Assembly: GCA_963970005.1 (NCBI GenBank)
Contig: CAXAMN010005258.1
Location: forward strand, 1-64,000
Origin: Durusdinium trenchii
Taxonomy: Eukaryota; Sar; Dinophyceae; Suessiales; Symbiodiniaceae
Reading direction: 5' to 3'
Length of the DNA stretch: 64,000 bases
Part shown: piece by piece, positions 54,215-64,000 of the stretch
Layout: each line of letters opens with the position of its first letter
Numbering within the stretch: the stretch's first letter is position 1
Translations under genes and position numbers: made by a program
The notes under the pieces: model-generated
Told to the model about the DNA's origin: nothing
What the model saw: only the letters and a program-made list of their open reading frames with translations
Databases searched by the model: none

Positions 54215-56540
54215 GTGGTTAGGGGAGATGAAGGAGTCAGGCGGATGGTTGGGAAGAGTGAGGTGGGGAATTGATGGGAACAAAGACCATGAGTCAAAGA
54301 CGATGGGCTGTAAAAGCATCAAAAGCATTCAAAAGCAAAGGCAAAGAATACATGAACTATACAACCTAGATTCTCTTCACCCCAAACATCCCCAAACCAT
54401 TTTCCCCTCGGGGCCTGGCAGTTCTTTGGGGGGGCCCTTGGGTTCCTTTTTGAGGAAGCGGCGGATCGGTTGCCGTCGTCCACCGATCGGAGCCGCAAAG
54501 ATCATCCAAACAGGTCCCGAAGGCCTCAGTGGACTGGGTGGGGCGAAGCGCCGCAGCCAGCCTTATGTTTTTGTTTTTTGTCGCGTGTGAAGACCATGGA
54601 AGACCCGGATGTTTTTGGATTCTGGAGCACCCTGCTGGAGGATCTATCTATATACTGTATCTATCTATATATACTGAAGTTGGAAGCTCAATGCGATTTG
54701 ACTGGAAGATGCTCCTAGGCCCGACCTACGTGAGCAGCGACGCTTGCAGGCGGACAGAGCCGCCCGCCTCGACATGGAAGCATCAGGTTACAGTGGCACA
54801 AACACAAAGATGTCCTTTAGATGGCGGTCCACATCAACCACCGATCTTGGGGATTGAAAACACTGTATCAGTTTTTAGAATACTTGAGATATCTTAAGCG
54901 TGACAACACCCAAAGTTTCTGCAAGAAATGACTTCAAACGTTAGCTTCCAGGCCTTTCCCGGCCATACCGCTTCATGCCCCCCTAAGTGGAGATGTTCCA
55001 AACAATGGGAAGTCCGACGACTTCACTTTCGCACGGAGGGTCGACCGGTGGACCCAGTGGAAAAAGATGTCACCCACAGTGACGCCCTTGATCTTGTTGG
55101 CAGGATCCACGGCCAGAGGCCGGGCAGGAGGGTGGGGAGGGCATTATGACATGGAAATAGCCGGTGGGCACATGTTTGGGGATGTTGGGACTCCTTCTTG
55201 AATCGAACGTTGGGTCATGTTGGGTCAAGATGCCCCTCCTCTACGATGCGGAAGAAGGTTCGTTTCCGAGCGGTGGCGTCTCTAACCTTTTTGGTTTGTT
55301 CGACCAAAAACACGAACATGTTTCCTGGTTTGGCGAGCACCTTAGTCTTTTGGGCAGGCTGATGTTGGCTGAAGACTGTCATTGGGTGAAGTTGCGCATG
55401 CTAGAACAGCGATTCCACAGCAGATGGGCGCAGTGTTGATTGTGCCATCCCCAAGTTGGTGAAGAAATCCATGATTTGGCACAGACACTCCAACCTGTCC
55501 CGCTTGTTCACCTCATACCAGTGGCGATCAAAGGAACAGCAACATCAACTCCAATCTGTTGAGGTCTCATTGGTGAGGTCTCAAGGCGGTGGAGTGAACA
55601 CAGTTCGGAGTCCCGGTATGTCCCGGTCGATGGGAGAGACATCTTCGGATCCGAGGTGATCCGAGTCCACGGAACCAGTCGACCTGGACTGGTTCAGGGG
55701 ACCGGACCGCCACGGTCACCGTCAGGCACGGCAGAGCTGGTCTGGGCGCGGCGCGAGCACCGCTGTTTGGGGACCTGGAGTGCCGCCCCTATGGTGTCGG
55801 AGGCGGTGTTCCATGGTCCGTTGATCGGCTGCGTGAACAGGTCCTACTCTTCAGCAGACATACATACCCCCCCCCCAAAAAGAGAATTGACGGTCCATGT
55901 TAACCAGACATGCTTTTGAAGGCGCTGTTCCATGTAAGCAGAAAAACAAGGCCCCCAGAGGGCTAACGTAGCACTTAGTGCCTATCCAGGATTCCATGTT
56001 AGTGGGTTTTGTGCCTGGCAGGTTCCATGTTAATGTAGTTTCAGAGCCCGGGAGGGCGGGCATATGTGGGTGCAGATATGCACTGTACTGAGTCTGAGTC
56101 ACAATGATGGATTGTTGTTTGTCACAGATGCCAAGCAATTACTGTAGAATTGCAGATGCGATTGCGGTACCTTGAAAAGCATCCTGGTGATGAAGATGCT
56201 GAGAGCAAAATTGCAAGTTTAGATGCATGCATTAGCACAGTTCCCTTTTAAGCCACTGTACTGTAAAGCACTTGTTTCTACTGTACTGTAAACTGTACTG
56301 TACTTTATTTCGAAAAAACAAACATTATACCAGCGTAGACCCCAAACAGAGCAATGTTCAAAAAACGAGATCTCCGAACAATATGGCCAGCAGTATTTCC
56401 TAGAGGAAGAAAACTGTAGTCCACCATGTAGACGCACATACAAGATTCAAAGGGAAAGCATTAAAATTCTGTTTTTCATTGACTTTGCAATGGGACGTCG
56501 TACAAGGGCTAAAACATGAAATTTATGGATCCAGGTTGTG
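54215..56540. other. Intron-like stretch with weak exon islands
   Basis: Weak islands: about 54430-54590 ('RRPPIGAAKIIQTGPEGLSG') and about 54735-54790 ('EQRRLQADRAARLDMEAS', a charged helix). Several 'ttccatgtta' fragments recur at about 55930-56040. A 'tactgtactgtaaa' repeat lies at about 56256-56305. No firm exon. Confidence 0.3.
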
Positions 56541-56755
56541 ACTCAGAGCATCCAGAGCTTACTGGGAGACAAGTGGGAGACAAGTGTNNNNNNNNNNTCA
56601 GAGCATCCAGAGCTTACTGGGAGACAAGTGGGAGACAAGTGTGAGACAAATGGGAGACAAATGGCGACAAGTATAAAATCATGCGGCCAGAGCACTGAGA
56701 GCATCCAGAGCTTACTGGGAGACAAGTCGGAGACAAGTGGGAGACAAGGGTGAAA
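56541..56755 (+). repeat. Tandem repeat containing an assembly gap
   Basis: Three copies of 'agagcatccagagcttactg' followed by runs of 'ggagacaagt' are present. The first two are separated only by ten N (56588-56597). The true copy number is unknown. ORFs across the gap are artefacts. Confidence 0.9.
56588..56597. other. Assembly gap (10 N)
   Basis: Ten undetermined bases within the tandem repeat. A fixed round number of N usually marks a scaffold join of unknown length. Confidence 0.98.
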
Positions 56756-57204
56756 TCATGGGCCCGAGCATGCACCCCTTTAAAGGGAGTAAGAACCCCT
56801 CACAGGTAAACCTGTTTGGGGAATGACCGTTTTCTGTGTTACTGTACTGTACTGTAACGGCTATAGCAGAAAGGGGACATCACAGAGGCGCCCTAAAAGA
56901 GGGCTGTTAATGGACCTTTCGCTCGGGACCAGCAGCGCGGAAAAAGGGAGAAAGGATGTGTGGACCAAGGGAAGCAAGCCTAACATAGAACTTGCTAGGA
57001 CAGAGGGAACTGAGACTAACATAGAAATTTCATCTTGGAGAGACGTTTTGGACACCTGTTCTATGTTAGGCTACTTGGGAGCTTGTCCGCGTTCCGTGTT
57101 AATGTCTATTTTGACTTTGATCTATGTTTGTTTGCTAAAGTGTACATCTTGCAAAGGTCTCCGAACTTCTGCTATGCTGGGCTATTGGAGGTCTTCCATC
57201 CAAG

Positions 57205-57350
57205 TGGGCCCTGGCGCCAACTGAGGCCCCGTCCAGCGCGCCCTGCGCGGAAAAGCGCTCGTGTTCGCCCGGTCGCTTGAGCGAGCCCACGGAGGCTCAG
57301 GCGGGACCGAACACAGTCTCCAGAGGAGAGACCTGGGTGTCGCTTCAAAG
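57205..57350 (+). CDS. Candidate 146-nt exon, Ser/Pro-rich
   Basis: It starts after AG 57203-57204 and ends at a GTAAGA donor, leaving two bases. It reads 'WALAPTEAPSSAPCAEKRS', 'SEPTEAQAGPNTVSRGETW' and 'VSLQ'. It is GC-rich, with an AT-rich surround. Probably a disordered region. Confidence 0.42.
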
Positions 57351-57720
57351 GTAAGACCTGGTTCCGCTGGCTAGAAAATGAGGCAAGTCACATACAGTAT
57401 ACAGTGCAAAACGATGGAGATGTGTTGTTTGCAGGTAGAAACCTACCCCAGTGGCCGATAGAAATCATCCGATAGGGGGTGAGGGGGTGATGGATTGGAA
57501 ACAAGTTGTCCGCATTCGATACCAGTCCATTTACTACAGTCTATAAAACTTAGGGGAAAATCTATAAAGCCCGATGACCTGCTTGGGGAAAGGTTCTTTG
57601 CCTGCGTGTGAAAGTGGCTGGCAGGTGCCAGCGGCAGAGACGACCCAGGCACTGGTGGGGTGAAAGATGAATGCTGAGGAGAAATTAAAAGATCCTCATG
57701 ACCAGAATTTTTACACTGAG

Positions 57721-57799
57721 TTTGGACGTGGATGTCTGATGTTTCTGAAGATTCCGGTCGCTTCCCACTCATTTTGAAGGGAGGAGCCTTCAAACGCCA
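57721..57799 (+). CDS. Candidate exon before a GTATGT donor
   Basis: One reading starts after AG 57719-57720 with two bases and gives 'WTWMSDVSEDSGRFPLILKG'. Another starts after AG 57749-57750 with one base ('FRSLPTHFEGRSLQTP') and would fit the phase of 57205-57350. The donor GTATGT at 57800 is shared. I cannot choose between them. Confidence 0.33.
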
Positions 57800-58309
57800 G
57801 GTATGTATAGCTGATCGGATCCTGAAGAAAGCTGATCGGAGACAGCAGATGATTCTTTCAGCAGTTTGCATCCCTTTCATTCAGACAGAAAGTCTCCCGC
57901 GAGCAAGAAGGGTTCGCAGGCAAAACCACATGATGTTTGGAATGTCCCTTGGTTGGTTGTGTTCCCCAGCCAGTTCCATTCAATTCCTTCCTTTTCTAGC
58001 TTAAGTTTTAATCAATCCGTGACTTTTCCAGGATTGTGTTGGAGACACCACGGCTGTGTAGAGCTGATCCACGTCCCCTTTGCCAGGTGTTGCAGCCTTT
58101 GTCAGCAGCTCAGAGTGGTCGCACCACGGGGGACATGACTCCCGAATGGTTTGACTATTCCGCATGCATAAGTCTATTTTTTTCCCACAGGAACGTTTCA
58201 TTGGTGTTTCATCATGTCCAACTTCAGGTCCGGGTTGGTTGCCTGTAGCCCTCTTTGTGGTTGTCAAGTGGACAATCATCCATATCCCTCCGACACCTTT
58301 TCTGCGCAG

Positions 58310-58354
58310 CAACATGCATCGGGCAGTCGAACGACCCACCAATGCAGGCATGGA
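58310..58354 (+). CDS. Candidate 45-nt exon
   Basis: Acceptor 'cttttctgcgcag' and donor GTAAGT are both good. The frame after one base reads 'NMHRAVERPTNAGM'. Too short to judge on coding content. Confidence 0.35.
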
Positions 58355-59159
58355 GTAAGTTAATGAGGAGCCATTCCTGTATGCCTATAGCATAAGCTCA
58401 CTCCATGTTTGTATGCCAGTTTCCCTTACTCCATAAGCTCCTTATAGCTATAAGGAGCCATGTGGCATACAGCCATTCCTTCCAATTGAGCCAGCAAAAT
58501 CTGGTCCTCTCAGCATCTCCCGGCTTCATGCTATCTCTGATTAGTTAAACAACTAACTAGCTGTATCATCATATGGAGCCGTACACGGTTTCATCAAAGC
58601 CGCGCCACAACGCCACCACTTCCCGGTGTGCATCCCTTCGAGGCCCTGGCCAGCTGATGGAAGGCTGGGATGGCTGGTGGCTGCTATGGACGTTTCATAA
58701 GGTTTCGGCCGTGCACGTCATGCTGTGGACTTCTGAACTTCTTTGGACTTCTTTGTTCCTGGCATCTCAAAAAGCTTGGTCCTGGAAGTCCACTAGATTT
58801 GGTACCAGCAAAGTAGAGATAAGGACATTCCTGGACTCGGATCACCTAGGAGAAGACGTTCAAAATCGTCCACTGGACTCCCAGGGCGGGGGGGATCTTG
58901 GGGGTTGGACATGCTCCCCTGTGCAGCCTGGACACCCTCAAGGCCCAAACTAACGGCAATTGGTTCCTCTCGGTGCAGAAGCTGGGAGTGACCATCCTAC
59001 TGTGTTTTATTTGTGATTCCTCTCCGAAAAGTTTCAGTGATGAAGCAGAATCGTTTAGAGCCCAACCAGGGTAGGTTGACCTCTATTTTGTTCATCTGGG
59101 TGGTCAATCAGGGCGTTCTGAGTTTGACCCTCACCCATTTGCGAATCATCTACTTGATG
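58355..59159. other. Intron-like stretch
   Basis: A + ORF at 58573-58953 lacks clear bias and splice sites. Nothing else is recognised. Confidence 0.3.
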
Positions 59160-59250
59160 ATGTAACAAGGACGCTACTTACTAAGGTGGAAGCCATCGCT
59201 ATGATGTTGGAGGCCATCGCTACGAACGTAACAAGAAACTACTAGGTGGC
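59160..59250 (+). repeat. Mixed dispersed repeat (21-nt and CTACGAAC types)
   Basis: 'aggtggaagccatcgctatg' and 'ttggaggccatcgctacgaa' are inverted 21-nt MASNLIA-type units that pass directly into the 'ctacgaacgtaacaagaaac' flavour of the other family. The two families thus meet here. Confidence 0.7.
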
Positions 59251-59458
59251 GGCCATTGTTTTAAACCTTCCTTGCTTTGGGCCTTCGGTTTGGGACCACG
59301 GCCACCGGCGGCCACCGGCCACGAGGCACAACGCGCCGTGCAGCGACTGCAGCCGGGTTTAGCTAGACAGCGAAGCCGTCCATGATGGCAAGAGCTTCGA
59401 CTGATTAGATAGCACCAAGAGATGAAGAGACCAAACATGACCAAGCGTCTTGAACCTT

Positions 59459-59487
59459 GTATATATTATATATTATATATTATATAA
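59459..59487 (+). repeat. AT-rich microsatellite
   Basis: Three copies of 'tatatatta'. Nothing regulatory is implied. Confidence 0.8.
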
Positions 59488-59977
59488 GGATCAACATGAT
59501 TACCAACCTGAAAACCCATGAACCGATGTGCGAAACAGCAATGTGACAACCCTAAGAAGGGGAACGAATGCTTGCTGAGACAGGCCTAGTTTTCCGCTTG
59601 CACGACACATTCTCTTCTCCTTCTACGTACTTTTGGCGGATGAGATACTATGTTGTAGAGACCGAATCACGAGTGATTTCTTCATCGACCTGCATTGAAA
59701 TTCGTAGACAGGGGCCTCCTACAAGAGCGATGCCCGGAAGATGTGTACAGCGGCTGAAGACAGCTGCCATGATTTCCAATAGTGATACATCTTACTTGAA
59801 GAACCATTGAAACCCAGCAAAAGTTCCGAGTGGTCAATGACAGAGGCTCGGGAGCCACTGCCCAACTCCCAATGATTGGCATCTCCCTGAAGCTTTCACC
59901 AAGCCCATAGAGTTGAGTGCACTGCCCTAGGAAGCTGAGCATGAGGAAGTTGCTCGGGTAAGTGCCCCTGGGTTTCA

Positions 59978-60436
59978 GTGTTTGTGTTGAGTGTAATTCG
60001 AGATCCTAGTGGAGAAAGCCTGAGCGCCACTTGCAAATCACGGAACGTCATGCGTGAGTCAGCGGTTGCTTTGATGCAGTTTGGGGGGGGCATCAACCGT
60101 TTGAACCCTTTTCAGCGCGCCGTGGCGCCCGATTTTCTGGCGTTCGACACGCAGACGTCAATGCATCACGACACGCGACTCTCTCCGCGCTTTCCACAGA
60201 CGTCAATGCCCCAACGTCGCAGACGTGAACCCCCATATCCAGCGCAGGAAAGATTGGCCGCGTGCACAAATCAGTTAAGGCACCGCAGAAGGTTTGAACT
60301 TGGTGTGCACGCAGCAGAAAGCAGAACGACAGTGCCGACGGATCACAAACCTCCTTGGCTGCACCATCGGATGCGTACTACTGCATCTACGTTGCCACAA
60401 GCGAAGAACAGGTCCCGATATCCTCCTTGGCTTTGA
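59978..60436 (+). CDS. Unidentified ORF, about 150 codons
   Basis: Open from 59978 with residues such as 'AVAPDFLAFDTQTSMHHDTR' and 'QLRHRRRFELGVHAAESR'. The sequence is CG-richer than the surrounding introns and unspliced. No domain is recognised and no start context can be judged. It may be part of a decayed insertion together with the ORFs at 60892, 62563 and 63036. Confidence 0.22.
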   Translation: MFVLSVIRDPSGESLSATCKSRNVMRESAVALMQFGGGINRLNPFQRAVAPDFLAFDTQTSMHHDTRLSPRFPQTSMPQRRRREPPYPAQERLAACTNQLRHRRRFELGVHAAESRTTVPTDHKPPWLHHRMRTTASTLPQAKNRSRYPPWL

Positions 60437-60891
60437 AGATTAATTACTCCTGAACCCTGTTGCCCCTGTCCGCTCCGTCGATGCTGACGGCTTTGGTAGG
60501 ACGTGGTGGTGTGGCAGTGTGCCGGCCAGTCGCGGTTGCGTTTTCCGTTCGTGCCCTGCCGTGCCTGCAGAATGTTTGCCTGCGCTTGTTGCGCAAGAAA
60601 CTCAGGCTGCCACACGTCACTTGGCAGAAGGAAACACATTGCACATCGTGTTCTGCCACTGCTAAAGAGAAGAAATGAGGTAGTACTGTGACAATACGTT
60701 GCCTTTTTGCAGCCTGGTCGAGAGTTTGCAAGGCACGATTCTCAGCACCTGGGATCATATTGTATTTTGTTTGCTATTTCGGGCGCAGGCTGTCTAGCCA
60801 GGCTGTCTATTGCAACATATAACCCATTTGCAACCCATTTTCTCTTGGTTTTCAAAGCTTAGCATCCCCTGGCTCCAGTGCCGCTCTACGT

Positions 60892-61182
60892 ATGCAGAAC
60901 ACCGTGACCGCACCCGGACCGCGGACGGATGCCAACGAAGTGCACTGCTATGCCACAGAGACGTCGCAGAGGTGGCTTCATTTCCGTTTCTTCTTTTTGG
61001 GCATCGGCTGTGGACAGAGCATGAAAGAAGCTGACGCTACGCAGTTGTTCCATGACACGGCCGCACTCACCCAGCCTCAGTGGTGCATGTGCTCAGCATT
61101 TGAGGAGTGTCGAATGCCAAAACAAAGCCCCAACTGCACAGAGAGCAGTTTTGCCGCCACCAAACACTCAGTCAGTTGCTGA
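60892..61182 (+). CDS. Unidentified Cys-containing ORF, 96 codons
   Basis: The frame reads 'DANEVHCYATETSQRWLHF' and 'WCMCSAFEECRMPKQSPNC' before a stop at 61180-61182. Seven Cys, mostly in the second half, could bind metal or form disulphides. No family is recognised and other frames are also open in parts. Confidence 0.22.
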   Translation: MQNTVTAPGPRTDANEVHCYATETSQRWLHFRFFFLGIGCGQSMKEADATQLFHDTAALTQPQWCMCSAFEECRMPKQSPNCTESSFAATKHSVSC

Positions 61183-61625
61183 CGTGTGTGTGTCCGCACC
61201 GCCTGTTCTTTTTTTGAGAATATGCATGCTGATGGAACTGTTGCAGCCATAATGTTGCAAAGGCACTGTGAATAGCGGTGTTTTAGTGGATGTATGAGCT
61301 GAAGACTAGGCAAACAGATGCAAACAGCCCTATGAAAAAAACTGTCCAGAGGTCGTGGGCCAGGGCAATGTCCAGCAGAAACTAAAGCAGTAGAAGAAGC
61401 AGTTGGCAACAGAGCGCTAGAGCCGAGAAGCACACAGAGTGGGCAGCACGGACAAGCCTGGGGCACATGCAAACTGGTGCAAGGTTGAATCACGAGGAGG
61501 GAGACTGGCTGATGATATTATGTAGTCGTTGTCACTCTTTGCTCAGAGAGTTTGAGAACTCTTAAATTCGAATGAAAAGCGAAGGTGAGTTGAGAGCGAG
61601 GTTTCATGATGGAGGGAGAAAGGTG

Positions 61626-61657
<32 letters not shown>

Positions 61658-61681
61658 TAGATAGATAGATAGATAGATAGA
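61626..61681 (+). repeat. (GATA/GACA)n microsatellite
   Basis: Fourteen tetranucleotide units of 'taga' with three 'caga' units in the middle. Confidence 0.95.
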
Positions 61682-62562
61682 AGTGATGTCCTCATTTCGC
61701 ACTCGGCTCGCGCTCGGGCTGCTCGGGTAGGCAGATTTTTTTAATTGTTTTTTTTATTGTTTGTTTTATTCCCGTTGTTCTTTTTTTTAAATCAGGTTTT
61801 GGGTACACATGACGGCTTTGCTTTGATCTGCGCACGCGGGAGAACAACGGTTTTATCTACTTATGGAGGATGTTCCACTTCTGGAGGACCGAAAGGATCG
61901 GGATCTCAGAAAGGATCCGCCCTTCATGGAGGGCGGCCCACCGTTAAAAAAAATTGTATATGAGTATGATCGCATGACGGCTTTTCTTGGGTCGGTGATC
62001 GATGCTTTCTGCGGTGCCATTGGGTGTTTGCAACTCGAGGGTCAAACGTAATTGTTCTTTTTTGCATACAGAACTTGCTCGGTGGAACAGAAACCCTTTT
62101 GAAGGACCTAACGTTTGTCCTTTCTGTGGATTTTTGTTCCGGTGTAGACAACTTATATAGTTTATAACATGTTCGATTGAGACTTTGACAGATCATGCTT
62201 GTCACCCTTTTCCAATGTGTTCATCACTCCATCTATGATCTCCATCCTTCTGTTTTTTCCATGGTTTGCCAGCCGCGTTTCCGGTTTCCGCTCCCCCTTA
62301 CCTTTGGTGGCCTGGATTCGGCCCACTTGACTCCGAAGCATAGCCAACAGTGGCGCCAACATATAAGTCCCCGATCTGATCCGCTCTCTTGACCCTTGCG
62401 GCCATCCAGCCCGTCTCAGCGTCACCTGTTTGTGGCAGTGCGGTCCATGATGCAGCTGAACGCCAACAGGTCAGGGATCCGTCCAAAGAAGGGGAAAGCG
62501 TGGCACCGTGTGAGCAAGGATGTCGCGTTGACAGAAGCAAGTAGCAGCAGCCGCGTTGCTAG

Positions 62563-62793
62563 TTGTGCTGCGACATTTCCGGTGCACACGGTATGCAGTT
62601 TCAGTTTATTCTTCCCGGCCGGCGCTGCTTCTGGAGGCCAAATAACAAACTCGACCGGCGTTTCTCTTTTAAAGCAGAATCGGATGGAATCGACGGTTTT
62701 TTAAAAGTGGTTACTGCTTTGCCTTCCAAACTTGAACACAGGATCAACGCTGGCATCAAACAGGCCGGGGCCACTCTGATTGGCGCGAGTTGA
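62563..62793 (+). CDS. Unidentified ORF fragment
   Basis: The frame reads 'GMQFQFILPGRRCFWRPNNK', 'LDRRFSFKAESDGIDGFLK' and 'LEHRINAGIKQAGATLIGAS' and looks protein-like without introns. It ends at TGA just before 62794. Possibly one piece of the same broken coding region as 63036-63623. Not recognised. Confidence 0.27.
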   Translation: MCCDISGAHGMQFQFILPGRRCFWRPNNKLDRRFSFKAESDGIDGFLKVVTALPSKLEHRINAGIKQAGATLIGAS

Positions 62794-63035
62794 GCCAAAG
62801 AACGCGCCTATCCCGAATTCCTGCGTGCAGCGTGCTGCCAGCTGGTACTTGCCTCAGTCTCCTCGTTCAAGGCCGGGCTCGCTCAAGGCCACCCGCCCTC
62901 CGGCCGTGCTGCCAATGCCGAAGCAAAACCACCACAGCACAGCTGTATTCTCCACCCACAGCTCTAGCCCGAGAGGTGACAGAACATACCACCCAACTTC
63001 GACATCAGATTGTGAGACGCGATGCGTGAGCAGCG

Positions 63036-63623
63036 ATGCTCAGCTTCGCCAGCTGCTCGGCATCCAAGGGTTTTGCAATCACAGTGGGTGAACAAATGGC
63101 ACAGCCTCCACGGTTTGAGCCAACGCACCCTGGAAGTGTACCAACAAAGCATGCCCACCAAGCGCTCGATCATTTTGCGACTCACTGCGCGCCCTTTGTG
63201 GCAAATACCACAGGCTTGTCGATCAAGCCGGCGTCAACGAGTGTTTTGCAAGCTGTCGCGGTGTTTTGCGCGGAGCAGAGCGTTGCGCTCAAAGTCTTTC
63301 ACGCGTCAACGCGCAAACAGAATGGCTGGGCAGAAGGGACGGGCCAAGAACTTTTGGGCGCGTTAACAAATTGGAGGTGTCATCTTTGTAGAGTAGAGAT
63401 TTCCGGTTTATTTGAGCCGAATCTGCCACAGCCAAAATTGACAGCAAATCTTTTTAAATTCTTTTCATTTATCAACTCCGGAACATCCTTTGCAGTGTAT
63501 GAAATGACACCACGCACACCTGACTTTGCAGGCCGTTTTTTTATCGTTACTTTCTTGGGGGGATCATTTTGTAGGTGCCATGTTGTACAGCAGAGCCTAA
63601 ACATGTTTTTTTCTGCAAAATGA
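63036..63623 (+). CDS. Unidentified ORF, 195 codons, with faint integrase-like motif
   Basis: The longest uninterrupted ORF outside the retrotransposon on the + strand. It contains 'FCAEQSVALKVFHASTRKQN' followed by 'GWAEGTGQELLGALTNW'. Its spacing matches the region before and around the catalytic Glu of gypsy/retroviral-type integrases (F-C-x-E ... N-G-x-x-E). The Asp expected about 36 residues earlier is not visible, so an active enzyme is unlikely. The end reads 'MTPRTPDFAGRFF'. A TGA at 63027-63029 separates it from an open frame upstream. It could be a relic of a second retroelement or a chance resemblance. Confidence 0.28.
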   Translation: MLSFASCSASKGFAITVGEQMAQPPRFEPTHPGSVPTKHAHQALDHFATHCAPFVANTTGLSIKPASTSVLQAVAVFCAEQSVALKVFHASTRKQNGWAEGTGQELLGALTNWRCHLCRVEISGLFEPNLPQPKLTANLFKFFSFINSGTSFAVYEMTPRTPDFAGRFFIVTFLGGSFCRCHVVQQSLNMFFSAK

Positions 63624-63835
63624 CAGTCGCAACCCTCCACCCTAAACTGGAGGTGCAAACTCCAAAGCAAATCCCTCCCCGGCGCCACGGGCCATGACCC
63701 CAGGCTCACTTCAGAGCGCGCGAACTGTTGGCCTCCCTCCCTTCCCGCTTGTCAAACACTCCTCCATTCTCAGGGAGGGCCTCACACGCCAGCCGTCAAG
63801 CCGTCAATGATTTTGGGATGATGTTGCCTCCGCAG
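63624..63835. other. Intron-like stretch before the last exon candidate
   Basis: No gene is seen. GC-rich, with pyrimidine-rich segments near 63730-63760. Confidence 0.3.
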
Positions 63836-64000
63836 CATATGCCCTTAGCCTTGTGGCCGCCTGGGCGCCCCCTTCCCCCCCACGCATGGCAGGTACGGCG
63901 GGGAAGCCGGAGGCCCTGGCTGTCATCAGCGCGCGCGTCCACAAGAATCCGGGTGACGCCCGAGGGCCGCTTCGTCCCTGAGCAGTGGCTGGCGCACACC
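63836..64000 (+). CDS. Candidate exon running off the window end
   Basis: After acceptor 'gttgcctccgcag' one + frame is open for 55 codons to the last base. It reads 'HMPLALWPPGRPLPPHAWQV', 'RRGSRRPWLSSARASTRIR' and 'VTPEGRFVPEQWLAHT'. The last part is strongly coding-like. A shorter exon ending at GTACGG (63891) in another frame is possible. The minus-strand ORF 63796-63999 is its antisense shadow. Confidence 0.42.

Noticed and set aside
1..64000. CRISPR arrays, rRNA genes, riboswitches and bacterial operons
   Set aside because: None seen. The direct repeats present are tandem or dispersed eukaryotic repeats without regular spacers.

Overview
The window looks like nuclear DNA of a dinoflagellate, most likely Symbiodiniaceae-like. 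No prokaryotic operons, ribosome-binding sites, rRNA or tRNA genes are visible. Short GC-rich, exon-sized islands are separated by kilobases of repeat-rich sequence, and many of them end at GTGAGN, GTAAGN or GCAAGT after a CAG or TAG acceptor. Several dispersed repeats match, from memory, spurious repeat peptides common in dinoflagellate gene predictions (21-nt MASNLIA-type repeats and CTAGTAGC-type repeats).

The one fully recognisable gene system is a Ty1/copia-type LTR retrotransposon at 3140-11804. It has two identical 159-bp LTRs. Between them lie, in copia order, Gag with zinc-binding modules, an aspartic protease with DTA in place of DS/TG, a second CxH/CxxC module, a domain resembling SAM-dependent (cytosine-C5-like) methyltransferases, integrase, reverse transcriptase and RNase H. 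The polyprotein changes frame four times and carries one in-frame TAA. Two of the frame changes fall at six-base homopolymers. Apparent youth (identical LTRs) combined with broken frames is the main puzzle of the element, and the methyltransferase-like domain is its most interesting accessory.

Outside the element I recognise no cellular protein family. All exon candidates I trust are on the + strand. Two chains have matching splice phases. Exons at 1191-1309, 2753-3001 and 12585-about 12718 bracket the retrotransposon, which would place it inside an intron in sense orientation. Exons at 44867-44990, 45211-45286, 46079-46190 and 46494-46608 form the second chain. Several candidates (1191, 2753, 12585, 12947, 23370, 23676, 25376, 32677) encode hydrophobic stretches, so part of the window probably specifies one or more multi-pass membrane proteins. 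I cannot say how many genes are present.

The remaining sequence is mostly introns or intergenic DNA with dispersed repeats, microsatellites, a T-rich array bounded by perfect 18-bp inverted repeats (27465-27974), and a 10-N assembly gap inside a tandem repeat (56588-56597). Between about 59.9 and 63.7 kb there are longer unspliced ORFs of different character, one with a faint integrase-like motif. The last 165 bases form a good exon candidate running off the end. Exon calls rest on reading-frame quality, splice signals and phase only; no homology search or transcript was available.
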